64,000 nucleotides of DNA from Conoideocrella luteorostrata (GCA_032433595.1 JASWJB010000043.1:143398-207397), one strand, 5' to 3'. Positions 32,166 to 45,151 are shown, counted from the stretch's first letter. A program made the numbers and translations. The notes: a model not told the origin generated them from the letters alone.

Positions 32166-34699
32166 GCGATCGATTGTACAATAAACGGTGAAATACTGAG
32201 GCTTGGGGTGTTTCGGGGATGCGGTCGCTGCCTTCCACATATCGCTCAGAGGTTATGCCAACTCTTGACAGCCACTGGCCGTCGGTCTCGTGGCGTGGGT
32301 ATATTATATTGGCGAGGGCTTGGATTGACGTCGAGGCATGAGAGTGCTATTCCACGAATCAGATTTGTACATTATACAGGGTTCATGACTCATACGACAG
32401 ACTGAACAAACCGATACAGAGTTTGGAATAGCTGACGGGTTCTGTTATCACATGAATGCTATTTACATCATACTATATTTCTACTTCTCAGGCAAGAAAC
32501 AAGAAGCTGGCCGCGAAATATAATGTGAGGCCGTTACGGACCGTGATTTCGAGTGTCTTTATGTCGACTTCGAAGTGTGTTTCCGCCTGAGGATCGCATG
32601 AGGCTTTACCATTGTGGCTCCTTTGCTCAATGTATCTTGTACATAACGCTCATGTGTAGAGTAAAGAAGGATGTTGCATAGCTGTGATGTGCGTTCGCGG
32701 CATGCAGCTTTGGAAGTTGCCCGCGAGTTCAAGCTTATATGTATAATGCATATGTCAGTCTCGGGTGTTGTAGGACCTAAGAACTTATTCAGAGCAGGCA
32801 GAGCTCCTCGGTCTGGGACAATCGGGGTGGATGAACATTGCGTTGGGCCTGAAACCTGGTCGTATCCTCAATAGCAAATTTTTGCCAGATATAAGCCGCA
32901 TCCGAACAAGAGCCAAGGTTAGTGTGTTACGCTGCTTCTGGCCGGGCTTGCTTGCTGCTGCAATGACGAAAGCATGATAGTTAATGGGTGCCGCTGAACC
33001 AAGCGAGCAACCAAATGGAAATTTATATTTCCAATATGCAGCTCACAAAGCTGCTGCGACTAATTTGATGTGCGACTGGTCTGCCCATGTGGATAATTCG
33101 TTTTCTGTAGCGCCGTAACGCTATCACCGGTAGCAAACTGAACGCGACATGATCGAAACTGGCGGTGGTAATAAGAGGCCATGACATAGGATGTCTGCAC
33201 TCGTTTTCTGAGTTAGGCGCAGGTTTTGCGATCTTTGAAGCTGTTTATTGATGTGACCGCTTGCGTCGTGTGTGCATCCGGGCGGACCAATGAGCGAGAC
33301 GCGAGCCGCATTCATGTGCGACTCTGGGAGCATTAATCGTGCAAACTCCTGAACAATGTGAAAAAAAAAAAACTTAAAAAAAACTTACACAGTTCTAGCT
33401 AAAAGAAGTAGAATGCCGGATTTAAGCGTACACGCTTCGCCGTGCATTTGGGACGGCAAGGTACGCCCAAGATAGAAAAGCGTTGATTTAGACATGGGCG
33501 ACTCTGACGCGCAACCTTTCTGGGACTTACCCTGAGGCCAAGGTTCCGGGTTTGAGTCTGGTTCACCGAGCACCTTGTGTCTCCTTTTATTTCCCTCGTT
33601 TCTTTCGCGATTCTGTTCTACACTAGCACAAACATAACAATTCCGCGAGAAAGGGTCTTGTTTCAAGTAAAACTTTGTGGCCTAGGCCCATTTTATGCGT
33701 AATGCCTGCTAAGAGCACCAGGCCGCAGAGGTTAAGCTAGCACCTTGCTCCCTATATTTCTACGGAGTAGTTACAACTAAACGAATTGGCACTCGTTATT
33801 GAAGCTAGAATCGATCCTAACCACTAGGTTCAACTAATTATGCCAACGAAATTGTCGGGGATGGAAGGGCTGCATTTGTGGCGAAAAGTTTCAGAAAAGT
33901 GTTTCGGGCTGTGAGTGGAAGGGTCTCAAATCGGACCATTTAAAGCTATGCTGTTCACTTCGGTCAGCTCCTAAAGTGAGAGAGCACAGCTTCGTCAACC
34001 TCTTGTAACTGTATCACTGAAGCGCTTTGCAATTGCCACAGAGACACAAGTTTGCGGGGTAACTGTCAGAGTCCACAGGGAGCAAATCGTTCCTCTGTAT
34101 GCAACAGCCCGCTGACGGAACAAAGCTGGGGAGCCGGGAACCGCCATCTCGCTCCTTAATCTAACGCCAACATCACTTTTTCTCAACAACTTCAGCGGAC
34201 TTCGGGCCATCAAGACGGACTTAACACCAACATGTAACTTCCCCGTTTAGGCCGAAATGCCGCAAGCCGCTCCACTTCCCCCGCATTGCACTATTGCGCT
34301 CGTCTGCTATATCCCGCGAGTCTACTCCGTAAGGAGTACTAGAACGGGGAGCTGCATCTCATGGCAGCGTCATTGACGGCACAGATTTGACAGATGTATC
34401 TAGGTCTTCTGTATTAGCCGGAAATGGCGTTCAGAAATGCCACTATCGTTGCCGCAATTCCGATTGTGACCCCATACCCCCTCGCTGGTCGCTACACATC
34501 GTGACGTTGCTACCGAGGCTGACTCCAGAGCCGGACTTAGCAATTCTGCGGGGGATTGAGACTGTCAATACTTAGATCGGGAGGTGTCAAAATACGATTT
34601 TACATATGGACGTTCTTGCCTTGAAGTGTTCTTGCTCCTTCGCCATTCCGTCGTGTGCAAGCAGGCAAGCACTTTTGTTTAAGGCAGCCAATACACACA
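32166..34699. other. Long intergenic region
   Basis: About 2.5 kb without a supportable gene. It contains an AATAAA 15 bases after the transporter stop, an A-rich tract at about 33361-33386, and palindromes of the TACGGAGTA type at about 33761 and 34322. The last 100 bases lead into the aquaporin start. Confidence 0.45.
32180..32185 (+). other. Candidate polyadenylation signal
   Basis: AATAAA 15 bases after the sugar-transporter stop codon. Fungal signals are loose, so the call is tentative. Confidence 0.35.
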
Positions 34700-35789
34700 A
34701 TGTCTTCATCGTCCCCAACAATAGATCGACTGCGAACCCATGATTGTAAGACTACTCCGATTCCATTTCAGGCAGAAGACGACTCTTTTCTAACAGCCAG
34801 TTCCTGAAATAGTAGAACTAGGAGTCACAGAAGCACTCCAACGCCATGTCTCTCGACATGTTGTGAAAGCCAAGCCAGTGTCTCAGCGGAAACTGAACTT
34901 CGAACATGCCCGCCCCCGTTGGCTGCGCGAGTGCATGGCTGAAGCAACAGGCGTGTTCTTTTACGTATTCCCAGGCATTGCGTCAATTGCTGCTTTTACC
35001 CTCAACGGCACCTCACCTTTGGGGGTGACTGCATTTGGTAGCTTGTTCCAAATTGGGTGTGCATTTGCGCTTGGAATCGCTTTCGCCATCATCACTTGCG
35101 CGCCAGTGTCTGGAGGTCACTTCAACCCGGCCATTACCGTCTGCTTCGCCCTCTGGCAAGGTTTCCCTGTTAGGAAGGTACCGCACTACATCTTCAGCCA
35201 GGTATTCGGTGCCTTTATCGCTGGGCTACTAGTCATGGGCATGTACTGGACCCAGATACAGGAGATGAAATCGACGTTACTCGAAAAGGGCATGCCACTC
35301 GTGGCGAATGGCGCGCCGGCCAGCATACTGTGTTCCTTCCCCAACCCAGACCAAACCAATCTGGGATATGTTTTCATGACGGAATTCTTTGTGGATTCTT
35401 TTATTGGCATCGTCATTTGGGCTTGTGTGGATCCCGCGAATCCGTTTGTGGCGCCTGCAGGGGCGCCGTTTGTCATTGGCCTGGCGTATGCAGCCATGGT
35501 CTGGGGCTTCGCTGGCATAACTATCAGCACCAACCTTGCTCGTGATCTCGGCACTCGCATCGTGGCCGCTATTTTCTTTGGAAAGGAGGCGTTTACCTAC
35601 ATGAATTATTCGCCGATTGCTATTCTTGTCAACATTCCGGCCACAATATTTGCGACGGCTTATTACGAGTTTCTTATGAGGGATAGCCTCATGGTTATAA
35701 CAAAGGGGCATGCGGTCCATGAGGCTGGCGAGGAGGGACTGATGCGACACCTAACCAACACAGGCACTTTGGAGGACAAGGACAAATAA
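34700..35789 (+). CDS. Aquaglyceroporin (MIP family) with altered second NPA box
   Basis: Two exons, 34700-34745 and 34801-35789, with a 55-nt GTAAGA...CCAG intron, give 344 residues. Helix 1 begins near residue 50 (EATGVFFYVFPGIASIAAF). The first half-helix box is GGHFNPAIT. The second is NLARDLGTR, with L in place of the usual P but the following R-D kept; that Asp is typical of glycerol-conducting members. Six helices are present, with a polar N-tail of about 45 residues and a C-tail of about 35 residues, both cytosolic. It should pass glycerol and perhaps water or small solutes across the plasma membrane. Using the later GTG/ATG region as start would lose the family-like N-tail, so the small first exon is preferred. 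Confidence 0.85.
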
Positions 35790-36857
35790 CGAAATATTTT
35801 GAAGATGCCGCGGGTATTTATGGCGGCCGCAAGCGCTTCAACAGCCAACGCGGGGAGAAAGAGTCACGTATGCTTATTTCGGAACATCTTGCTTCTATGT
35901 ATGATGAGGACAGTAATCCTTCAACAGTAGTCGCGGTTGAAACACTAGAAGTGCGTGATCATTATATGTATTGCAGACACATAAATTATCGACGGAATGA
36001 ATTACTCCGTCTCGGTCACTATTTGATGCGTCTGATGCCAATATTCTAGAACAAGCTGAGCATCGCGAGCATGCGAGCATTCGAGCCGGATATCGCACAT
36101 CCATGCCTGGTAGCGACATGAAGAAATCTGGTTGGTGCGAATATTCGACGGGAAAATATTACGCCTTCCAATAGCGCGTGGGGACGGTCGAGGCGGAGCA
36201 TCAGATACATCTATTGGTCGCCGTGACGGCTTACATCTCGGCTCTTTACTCCGTACCTGAACTACGCCCTCGTTGCTTCCAATTTTGGAAGAAAAAAGGC
36301 CGCCCCCACCCGTATAGAAAGAGCTTATACTTTATTGTATATTGGCTTTCATCATCTTGGCGCCGAGAGATCAGCCGGGATCTAGGTTGTGTCTGAACTT
36401 TGCCAGCCGTTTTCACGATGCTTGTGTCGTTGCGTTCGCTAGAGGCGTCGCTGCTTCTGGCGCCATCCAAGCCGTTAATCCCACTCCGTACAGCACAAAT
36501 CATGAACCCGGCAACGAAAATGCGTGGTCGGCTTGCCCGAGCGTGCATAATATAATGTCTTGTGCCGATAGCAAGTCGACCCATTTTGGGGATCCGCGAA
36601 TAGAATAATTATCCAGCATTCCTGGTCGTTTGCGAGAGTTGTCATGGGTGGTTGTGCTATGGGTGTCCTCCGAGACCCGTACGACGATATTAAAACCCAG
36701 CTCTTGAGGTTATAGGCAGAGACGACTATATAAAGCACATGGCCTGCTTCCTTTGCATTAAGTTCAACCACAAGCAACTGGTCAAACAGCCTTCATTCTC
36801 TTACAAGAGCACTGCTATTTGCATATTTCCACGACTTTAACATCGCTGCTATTCACG
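35790..36857. other. Intergenic region with NLP promoter
   Basis: No gene is supported. The right end is the promoter of the NPP1-domain gene; a TATATAAAG box lies at 36727-36735, about 125 bases before its start codon. TACGGAGTA-type palindromes occur at about 36247 and 36483. Confidence 0.45.
36727..36735 (+). promoter_or_regulatory. TATA box of the NPP1-domain gene
   Basis: TATATAAAG, 123 bases upstream of the ATG at 36858, in the expected place for a strongly expressed secreted-protein gene. Confidence 0.5.
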
Positions 36858-37729
36858 ATGAAGTCTATCAGCACTCTGATCAACTCGGCGCTCATCTTGG
36901 GGGCTCAGACTGTTCTGGCCAACAACCCTATCCAAGGTAGTGCTTTCACCAACAACAATGGTCTTGCTGCTGCCGAGGCCGCTGCTCCGATGTGGTATAT
37001 GCCGTCTGGCACTTGCATGCCCTCTGCCGCAGAGGACGGTCATGGACACCAGACAAACGGCAACGATCCGGACAACTGTAACGTTGGAAAGCTTGCGAAC
37101 AATTGCCCTCCTCAGCCTCGGTACCAGGGCACCAATACCTTTTACGGAAATGTAGCTGGAGAACCTTTCGGAACCATCCCTACCTACTGGTCCGTGAGGA
37201 AATGCGGCAACAACTGGAAGATCATCTACTACGTCTACTTCAAGAAGGATACCGGTCATAAAAGTGACTGGGAAGGCATCGTCGTTAGCTTCCGGAACAA
37301 CGGAGGCGACTCTTGGGTCCGCGACACCGTCAAGATGGAGCAAGACGGCAACCACAAGCAAATCAATTGGGGTGACATCAACGACACATTCGACAAGTAA
37401 GTTCTAATTTGTTCCTTTACCTCTCTTCATTCCAATTCCAAAGCGACTGCTAATTGTTATGTCGCAGTCTCAATGATTGGCAGAACTTCCAGCAGAGGAA
37501 CCGCGACCACGGCAAGTTCTACTTTGGCAAGTTCCACCACTCCGTCCACCAGGACTGGCACACTACCAGCTTCAAGGACACTTGCCCTCCTAACTCTGAG
37601 AACGACTTTCGCAACGGCGACTATCAATTCTGGGCGAGAAATAACCTGCGCCATGTCTCTGTCCTGAACCCGAGCTGGAGCTGGGGCAAGGCTTCGTCGC
37701 CTGCTAATATTGACATCTGCTCGTACTAA
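36858..37729 (+). CDS. Secreted NPP1-domain (Nep1-like) protein
   Basis: Two exons, 36858-37396 and 37468-37729, with a 71-nt GTAAGT...CGCAG intron, give 266 residues. Residues 1-21 are a signal peptide. The NPP1 domain covers most of the rest. Its central heptapeptide region, near residue 135, keeps the outer Gly-His and Asp-Trp-Glu positions, but the two middle positions differ from the family's usual residues. At least six cysteines are spread through the mature protein. Family members act outside the cell, and some damage dicot plant membranes; others are not cytolytic and their role is unknown. The altered heptapeptide makes activity doubtful. Neighbouring genes also encode secreted or surface enzymes. 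A TATA box precedes it. Confidence 0.83.
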
Positions 37730-38388
37730 GGCATTGTGGCTGGGGCAGGATGTGGGAGATGGACTGGGACGGGGACTGACCGCAACGCTCTGGATTTATC
37801 AACACACTGAGCGTGAGGGCAGCGGAATATATGCTTTGTTGTGCGCCGGATTTTCTTCTGCATGAGTTCGGATTCTCATCCGGCCCCCGGATTGAACCTG
37901 TTGACGAAACGACTCCCCCATGATATTACCCGATGCGCAACCTATTTTTCCTCACTTGTATGGTCGTTCTTTGACCTAGTCAGTTTATTTCTCTAAAATG
38001 AAAACCTGTTTTTTCTCATCCGTGCTATGTTTCGCCGCCTTATAGTAAACCGGAATATGCAAATACGTGGGTGGCAGTAAATACAGAGTACGTGACCCAC
38101 CCTACAGCTGGTTTGCGAACACTCGACAAGGCTGCTCAATTCATTTCATACATAAAGTGACGTTAATTTCCTTGTTTCTTCATGCAAAATAAATGCAGCC
38201 CGGTTTATCCGCACAGTTCCAGGAATAATGCATGGGATTTGGTGTGCTGATTGCTGCTCTAGTACTATTAAGTTACTTCCATGTTTCCAAATGCCTACGT
38301 TCAATGGAACCTGACTCATCCGCCTATTCGCCCAAACGCCTTCGCTATGTTAATTCCCAGAAATCCTTAGGAGTTGGCGTATTTCTGA
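37730..38388. other. Intergenic region between convergent genes
   Basis: 3' flanks of the NPP1 gene (rightward) and the multicopper oxidase (leftward). Nothing else is recognisable. Confidence 0.4.
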
Positions 38389-40832
38389 CTAGAGCGGCTC
38401 ATAGTTTCGCCTTCGTCGAGCCGGACAAAATTGAGTAGACTTCTGTCTGGCCTCTGAGGATATTTCCCCGATTTGCAACACTGTTCCCATCCCAATTGCC
38501 TGATGCCATAGCACGTGGCAATGTAAAAGCCAAAGTCCCTCATTATCCGACGGAAAGCGCAGAACAACGTAACCCATGGGTGGGATGTAAACTGTGTCTT
38601 TTCGAAGCGGTGTCTGTGTGTTGAGTGGCTGTGCCTCTGATACCGCCTTGAGATCAAAAGGGTTGTAGCCTCGATACGTTCCAGAGGCTTGTGCTCTCGC
38701 AACAATGTAGAACTCATGACCATGCTTCGCGGTGTTAGTGAAGAAACGACCGTTCAGATCCGGTACCACTTACTAGATGAAATGGATGCCCTTTATCATC
38801 AAAGTTGTTTATCGCAAGTTCAACCCATTTGCCTGGGCCGGTGTCCTTAAACCAAGGCACGTCAAATTTGTGCACGTCAGTGGGCTGAGGCACGACTTTT
38901 GCCCACTCTTCTCGCTCTAAAGAAAGCAGCGGTCGCGCGTCGGGCTGAGGAGATATCCATGATGTGTGGTTGATGGAACCAACGGGCTGATTGTGTTTAG
39001 CTGCGCGAATTTTCATCGTGGAATACAAAACTGCTTGATGGAACGGCTCCGTGGAGACGCCAGAGTCTGTGGGTTGACGTTGCCCCGAAGCGTCCGCCAG
39101 GTTGAACACGGCCACCACCGTGCCTGGTTTGGAACGCCGCGGAAGCTCTTTGTCGTCAACATCACGATTGCCCCATTTTACTGGGAAAGACTGGGTACGA
39201 GTCAAGGCAAAATTGTGCAGTGGCATATTCCTGCAATGACGGAGATCATGATCAGCCAACCTGGTCCCAGCGAATGTTGCGTTGCCGCCGTCGTCAGGAA
39301 CTCACTCATTATCCAGTTCAATTGTGAGCTTGGCAGATGTCTCATTTTGTGTCTCTCGAGTATGAACGGCCGCACGATCTACAATCAGATCTACGCGTTC
39401 TCCTGGGAATATGAGGCCCAGGGTCTTGGCACTTGGCGTGTCTTCATTTAATGAATTTCCCCCATCGACAGTAATTGGTCGCATTGTGCCATGGGATAAC
39501 CCTATGCTGAAGCCCGCAGATACTCTTTTGATTTCAGCTGTTAGGTTCAACCGCCGTGTAAAATTGTTGCGCAAATTGCAAGACTCACCCAGTATTGATG
39601 ACTCGTATTCGAACGCGGTCGGCGTCTGTAATTTGGATGACGGGGGTTTCCACATCTTTGCACTCAACTGGTCGCGCCTTAACCGCCATAGAGCAGTTGA
39701 AACTACCTCTTCCATTCAAAAGGATAGAATCGGGAGCGGGCTATGATATGCACATGTTATTTGGGCCTGACTTGTCTACTTTTTCGGATTTCCTCTGTGA
39801 GTCTTACCTCTAAGCCGTAGTGATCTGGATCCACGAACCACTCTAACACTTCATTGCCCTGACGATGATACCAATCACCAACAAGAAGCAGCTGCTCCTT
39901 TTCATACTGATGCATTATCGGGTCTGCTGCTTCATCCTCGTGGGCTGGTTTGTGAACGACGAGTCCTCCGTAGAGGCCGTCTGCACGTTGAACGCCGGAA
40001 TGTGCATGGTACCTAGGCCGTGATGTTAGTCTCATTGGATCTACGAAGACGCTTTTAGCAAGAAAAGTTTTACCAGAATGTTCCCGACTGATGATCGGGT
40101 ATGCGAAATCGATAGGTGAATTGTTCGGATGACAGAATAGCGCACTGGGTCAATCCAACAACACCGTCCATCTCGTTAGCTCCTACGCATCATGATGATT
40201 AGTCGGAAATACTTGAACTGCAGTATTTTGACCTACCCTTCATTGAAAGGCCATGCCAGTGAATGGAAATGCCCGGGTGTCCCTCTGCTGTTATGCCATT
40301 GTAAACATCGACGATAAGCTCATCCCCGGACCGCGCCTCAATGAGCGGGCCAGGAAATTGTCCTGCGTGATACTTTAGTACTCTGAGCATTGAGCACACT
40401 ATGTACTGAGTGCAAATGAAGCAAAAAAAAAAAAAAAAAAAAAGCAAACGTACCATTTATCACGTATATTGACTTCAAAACGCCATCTGGTGAGCGCTTA
40501 TCTTGGGTTATGTTCCAACTCAGATGAATTGTCTTTGGTTCCCGCCTTACGTGGTGATCTGGATGAAGTAACATGAGACGGGACTGTTCTTCCTTCGAGG
40601 CCTCATCAGGCGCGGGGTGGACACTTGCGGTGGTAGTGGGACCAGCAGGCTTCCCAATCACCGTCCTGCTGCCCGTCGGAGGACGAGATTCAAGCAGGTA
40701 CAGAATGCAGAGACACATGCCGGTAATGACAAGCCCGCCAAAGGTAGCCATGGCTAAGGGTTTTGTCCGGCGAGCCTTTGGCGGATGGGAAGCGAACTCC
40801 CGCCCATGGTCGCTATATCGAGACATGCTCAT
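38389..40832 (-). CDS. Multicopper oxidase (laccase-like) with N-terminal membrane anchor
   Basis: Eight exons: 40454-40832, 40237-40362, 40074-40182, 39808-40012, 39589-39740, 39306-39524, 38774-39230 and 38389-38724, giving 660 residues. Introns are 49-91 nt; the first contains a run of 21 A/T. Residues about 27-47 form one hydrophobic helix after a basic N-tail, so the protein looks like a type II membrane protein facing out. All copper motifs are present: HWHG near residue 160, YHAH near 205, GHPFHLHGH near 545, and HCHVLWHQAIGM at about 617-628. The residue ten after the type 1 Cys is Met. Substrates may be phenols, metals or pigment precursors. The C-terminus lacks a classic secreted-laccase plug and a C-terminal anchor like that of Fet3. 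Confidence 0.88.
40423..40443. repeat. Homopolymer A21 inside an intron
   Basis: Run of 21 A on the plus strand, lying near the 5' end of the first intron of the multicopper oxidase as a polypyrimidine stretch. Confidence 0.8.
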
Positions 40833-42508
40833 GCATCTGGTCGCCGCGCTTGTGGTAGGTGCAGTCTCATGTGTAATTGTTTTGATGTTGGGCTCAGCGG
40901 CGGAATACTTGTAGGAGCTACATTGGTGAGGTCAGACAATTATGGCTCGCATGTGTTTGCTCTCGCCTTGTCTCAAACTAAGAAGCCGCGACAGCCTGGT
41001 CTGATCCCCTGTCTTTGCTATGCCCGTGTACTCCGTACAGAGCAAGATTCCCCAAATTGCCCGTGGGGGGAGGGGAGGCGGGGCGAAAGATTTCAATGCT
41101 TCCTTTTCGATGACGGGGAGGGGAGGATGAAGCTGCTGCTACTATCCAATCACAGACAGCTCACACGACACAAAGTCAAGACCTAGCCGAAAAGCAAAAA
41201 GTGTGGCTAATGCAAGCCGTCAAGAGATCGAAAGATCAGATGAAAGCCGAACGAGCCGAAGTGTGTTTTTGAATGAATACCACTGCGCATCAGTTGATCA
41301 ATCGTGACAAACAGAACGAGCACCTGGCAGAACAGGAGAGATTGGTTGGGCCTTTTCGTCCTGGGGTCGCACCGCACTAGCTAGTTAGAAGAAGCGGCAC
41401 GCCAAAGGGCACAATGGGGCTATAATAGGCTGCCGAGGCGGACAATGCGGGGACGAAAAGCTGAGAGTGGCTCGAGTTGCGGCCCCAAGAGCCCAATCTG
41501 TTTGCGGCTTAGGCCTGGTGCTTAGGCCGTGGCGGCATCCACCGCCTTCGCGCAAATGACTACGCCGATCAGCAGGTGTTGCTTTTTGTGTGCTCCTAGG
41601 TGCGGGTGCGCTGTTCCGCTTGCTCATTTCCACGGCGCATCACAGTGGCTCGTCCTGCGTGCTCGTCCACTAACTAACTAACGCTAGGTTGCGATGGGCA
41701 GCTCACGGCGGTGCACCGTCCGACGATCAGTGTTGAGTTGCCCGCCACAGTCCACCAACGTAGCGCCCGCCAGCGTAGCGGCCACAGCGCTGGAGGTGCT
41801 TGGGCGCGCTTTGGAGCGTCTTTGCGTTTGCTGGAGGTCGAGACGTTTGCGGGAAAGAGAGGGAAAGAAAACGCATAGAAGCAAGGCGTCGTTATCCGGT
41901 AACGTTACTGCACTTACGGAGCATAAATTTAATTATTAGAATGCGCAGGGCGAACTCGGGGGCGACACCAGCAAAGCGGAGTTAGGAGCACACCGACCCC
42001 CCCCCCCCCCCTTCCCCAAGCGTCAGCGAGCTTCCCATGTTTACTGAAACGTCAAGACTTTACGGAGTACATCAGGACGATGTATTTCAAGCTCCAACCT
42101 TTTTCGTACCGTGCAAACACCCTAAAGCAGGTTGTAGTGGCAATTTTCCCACTCCAGAAAGTTGTGGCACCAGCCTCGAAGTTGCCGCGACCAGGCAACT
42201 CATGCTCATGACTTAACCCACGTGCCCAGCCGAGTCAACCGGGGCAGGCTATTGAGTACGAACATTAATTTGTGGGGGGGGAAAGCCTGGACGCTTTACC
42301 GCATGTATTTGCGAGGGACTGCGGCTACAGGTTGCAGAGTATATCTATTGCACAGAGGTCATTATTTGCGGTAAAAGATCTGGTGAGCCGGGAACAGATC
42401 CTTTCGACTGTGTTTCCGCCGGAGACACTCTCTGGATTTTGACGGACCGACAGCCCAGGAGCGTGTCGAGGATAAGTGTGTGCGCGGCCGCAGGCGAAGA
42501 CGACCACG
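40833..42508. promoter_or_regulatory. Divergent intergenic region
   Basis: About 1.7 kb between the multicopper oxidase and the phospholipase C, holding both promoters. Includes a run of 15 C at 41997-42011 and TACGGAGTA-type palindromes at about 41029 and 42061. No gene is supported. Confidence 0.42.
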
Positions 42509-44941
42509 ATGAGGTGTAAGCTCTGTCTTGCGACAGGCATTCTGGCTGCCACGACGGCGGTCGATGCTGGGTCGCTCAAGGACATCAAGCACATTGTCCT
42601 GTTTATGCAGGAAAACCGCGCCTTTGATCATGTAAGTGGCCAAGAGATGAATTTTTCCGCGTTTCCGACCTTTTTTAGCATTGCGATTCCCCAGAGTGCT
42701 TGCTGAATTGACTTTGCGTTGACATAGTATTTTGGCACCATGGCGGGGGTTCGCGGCTTTGGCGACCCCAACGTCCAGATCAATCCGGATGGAAGATCGA
42801 CATTTGAGCAGTAAGATATTATTGCAAGCCAACAAATGGATAAGTCGGATCATCTCGGACTAACTCTTCACCAGGCCCATCCAGCCTCAAAATGGAGCGA
42901 ATATCTTAAAGCCCTGGCACATCAACTACTTGGGTGGCGACTGGACCAGCGCGACACAATGTATGGGAGCTGGAGACAACGGCTGGGGCACAATGCACTC
43001 AGCCTACAATGGTGGCCTCGGCAACAACTGGGCCAACGCTGATGGCCCATACAGTCTGGGCTACTTCAATCGGAAAGACATACCAACCCATTTCGACATC
43101 GCCGAGGGCTGGACTATCGCGGACATGGCGACGCAGAGTATTTTGGCCGCGACTGACCCCAACCGAATTACCTGGATGAGTGGCTCTGTGAACATCCCCG
43201 GATCTCCCACTAACCCGGATGGTAAAGGTGGAATGATCATCGACAACAGCGCAACACCAGGTGAGTGAGCCTGTACGACCTGCCACCTTGTGGCGTCGGG
43301 ATGTCGATGTCCGTGACATCAATACAATTTTGAGACTAACTATTGTGTTTCTGCTCTGTAACCAAAACAGGCTGCGAGGCGCCAGGGCTCAATTGCTTCC
43401 CATTTGTGTGGAAAACATTTCCTGAATACTTGGAGGATGCCGGCATTTCATGGCAGGTGTGGCAGGATTTCGATAACTTTGAAGACAACATGCTGGCGTA
43501 TTTTGAGCAATATCAGGTTGCCAAAAATGGCTCTGCTCTGCGCAACAAGGGCAATTCTTATCCTGGATTGAATGCATTCTATGAAGCTGCGGCCAAAGGT
43601 ACCTTGCCCCAGGTCAGCTGGATTGTTGGGCCGCAAGAACTTGCGGAACACCCGCCAAATATGCCCAAGGATGGCGCTTGGCTGCAACAGAAAGTTGTCG
43701 ATGCCATCACCAATAGCCCCGCTTATGATGAAACCGTGCTCATCATCAGCTACGATGGTGAGTTATTTGCTGTACGAGGTGGCTGCATAACAGTCGACTG
43801 ACAATCTATTACTACTGCAGAGCAGGGCGGCTGGGCCGACCACGTTGTTCCCGTTGTCGCACCCAAGGGAACACCGGGAGAATGGCTGAAGGACCCATAC
43901 AATCAGTTTGGCGACGTTCCTCTGGGTCCTGGTAAGTGCAATCTTCCTCCGTTGCGTACTTTGCGTCTGCCGCGGTGCGTCGTTAACATAAGGGACTGTA
44001 GGCTGGAGGACACCCCGATTCATCATATCCCCTTGGACGCGGGGCGGTAATGTGTTTACAGAGTTCGCGGATCATACATCCGATATTCAGTTTCTTGAGG
44101 AGTGGGCTGCTGCCAACGGGTATGAGGGAGTTCGCACCAAAGCCCTGACGCAGTGGCGCCGTGATCACATGTCCAATCTCCTCAATGCATTCGATTTTAG
44201 CAATGTAAGGACTCTTCGACGAAGGCGCGATGTGCGTTCACATTGCGAAATTGACTAACATGTGTATAGCCTGATTATTCCAAACCGCGCATCACGACAG
44301 CCGATATGCCACCGTCCCTGCCTGATGACGGTTCTCACTGGAGCGGAAACCTGAGCCTTGGCTCTCTGACTGGACCATGGGTTGGACCAGCGAAATGTCT
44401 TCAGGACCACAAGTCTAACAAGCCTCCCGTTCCATACGGCAATGAGAATGCCAACCAGAACATGTCTCTCCTTGTAGAGGAAGGCTTTAAGCAAGTCCGG
44501 GGCCAACTAACGGAAGGTCGACATCTCACGTTCGAAATGTATGACTTCGGCCTTACTAACGTTAACGGCGAGTTCGTGGGCATTTCGGCTGCAAGCAAGA
44601 AGCATGATGACCCAAAGCAAAGGTGGATCATTCACACGGTCGGCGGCCCCGGCTCAAGCGATCAATTCTACATCCAGTCCGCCATTGATAAGCAATACAT
44701 TGCTACGTCGCCTTTTGTTGGCGCACTGACGCCTGATGTCAAGAGAGCGCAAGCCTTTACAATCGCCTACAATCCGCACGGCGCCCAATACAGCGTTACA
44801 GTTTCTGGTCGGCCGAATACGTATGTCATGTTCAATCCAAAGAACGGACGACGCACAGCAGATGTAGGCGCCCCGACGTCAATCAACTGGCATGGAGGCT
44901 CTGGAGGCTTCAAGATTTTCAGTGTTTCATACCATTCATAG
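42509..44941 (+). CDS. Secreted phospholipase C / phosphoesterase (PF04185)
   Basis: Seven exons: 42509-42631, 42728-42810, 42875-43260, 43371-43757, 43821-43931, 44002-44204 and 44270-44941, with introns of 96, 64, 110, 63, 70 and 65 nt, give 654 residues. Residues 1-20 are a signal peptide. HIVLFMQENRAFDHYFGTMA near residue 28 is the opening signature of the bacterial-type phosphatidylcholine phospholipase C/AcpA family, and carries the metal-binding E and N. SYDEQGGWADHVVP and GPGWRTPRFIISPWTRGG supply the later metal-site residues. The C-terminal 200 residues form the beta-rich domains typical of non-haemolytic phospholipase C enzymes. The enzyme cleaves phospholipid head groups outside the cell. 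Loss of choline phosphate for phosphate supply is one possible role. The last domain is complete, with no truncation. Confidence 0.88.
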
Positions 44942-45151
44942 TACAATAGAGGTATATATATAGTATGACAATTGAGTGTTTAGTCATATTGTTCCCAACT
45001 AATCGTTGGGGTGGCTTGCACACACTTTGAGTGAATTGGTACTATGGCGTTACAATCAATTTGCTATTTACAGGCATTTTGTACTGGAATTTGGAGGTAT
45101 ATACAATTTGGTTACTCGATATGCTCTGTTCGCCCAAACCAGGCGGCCGTA

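Noticed and set aside
33500..33580. GGGTTTGAGTCTGG resembling a tRNA or SINE B box
   Set aside because: The T-arm stem is imperfect and no A box or acceptor stem is found at the right distance; only a tRNA search tool could settle it.
34863..35789. Shorter aquaporin starting at 34863
   Set aside because: That start would be a GTG in the middle of an open frame; splicing a 5' exon at 34700 gives an ATG and a family-like N-tail.
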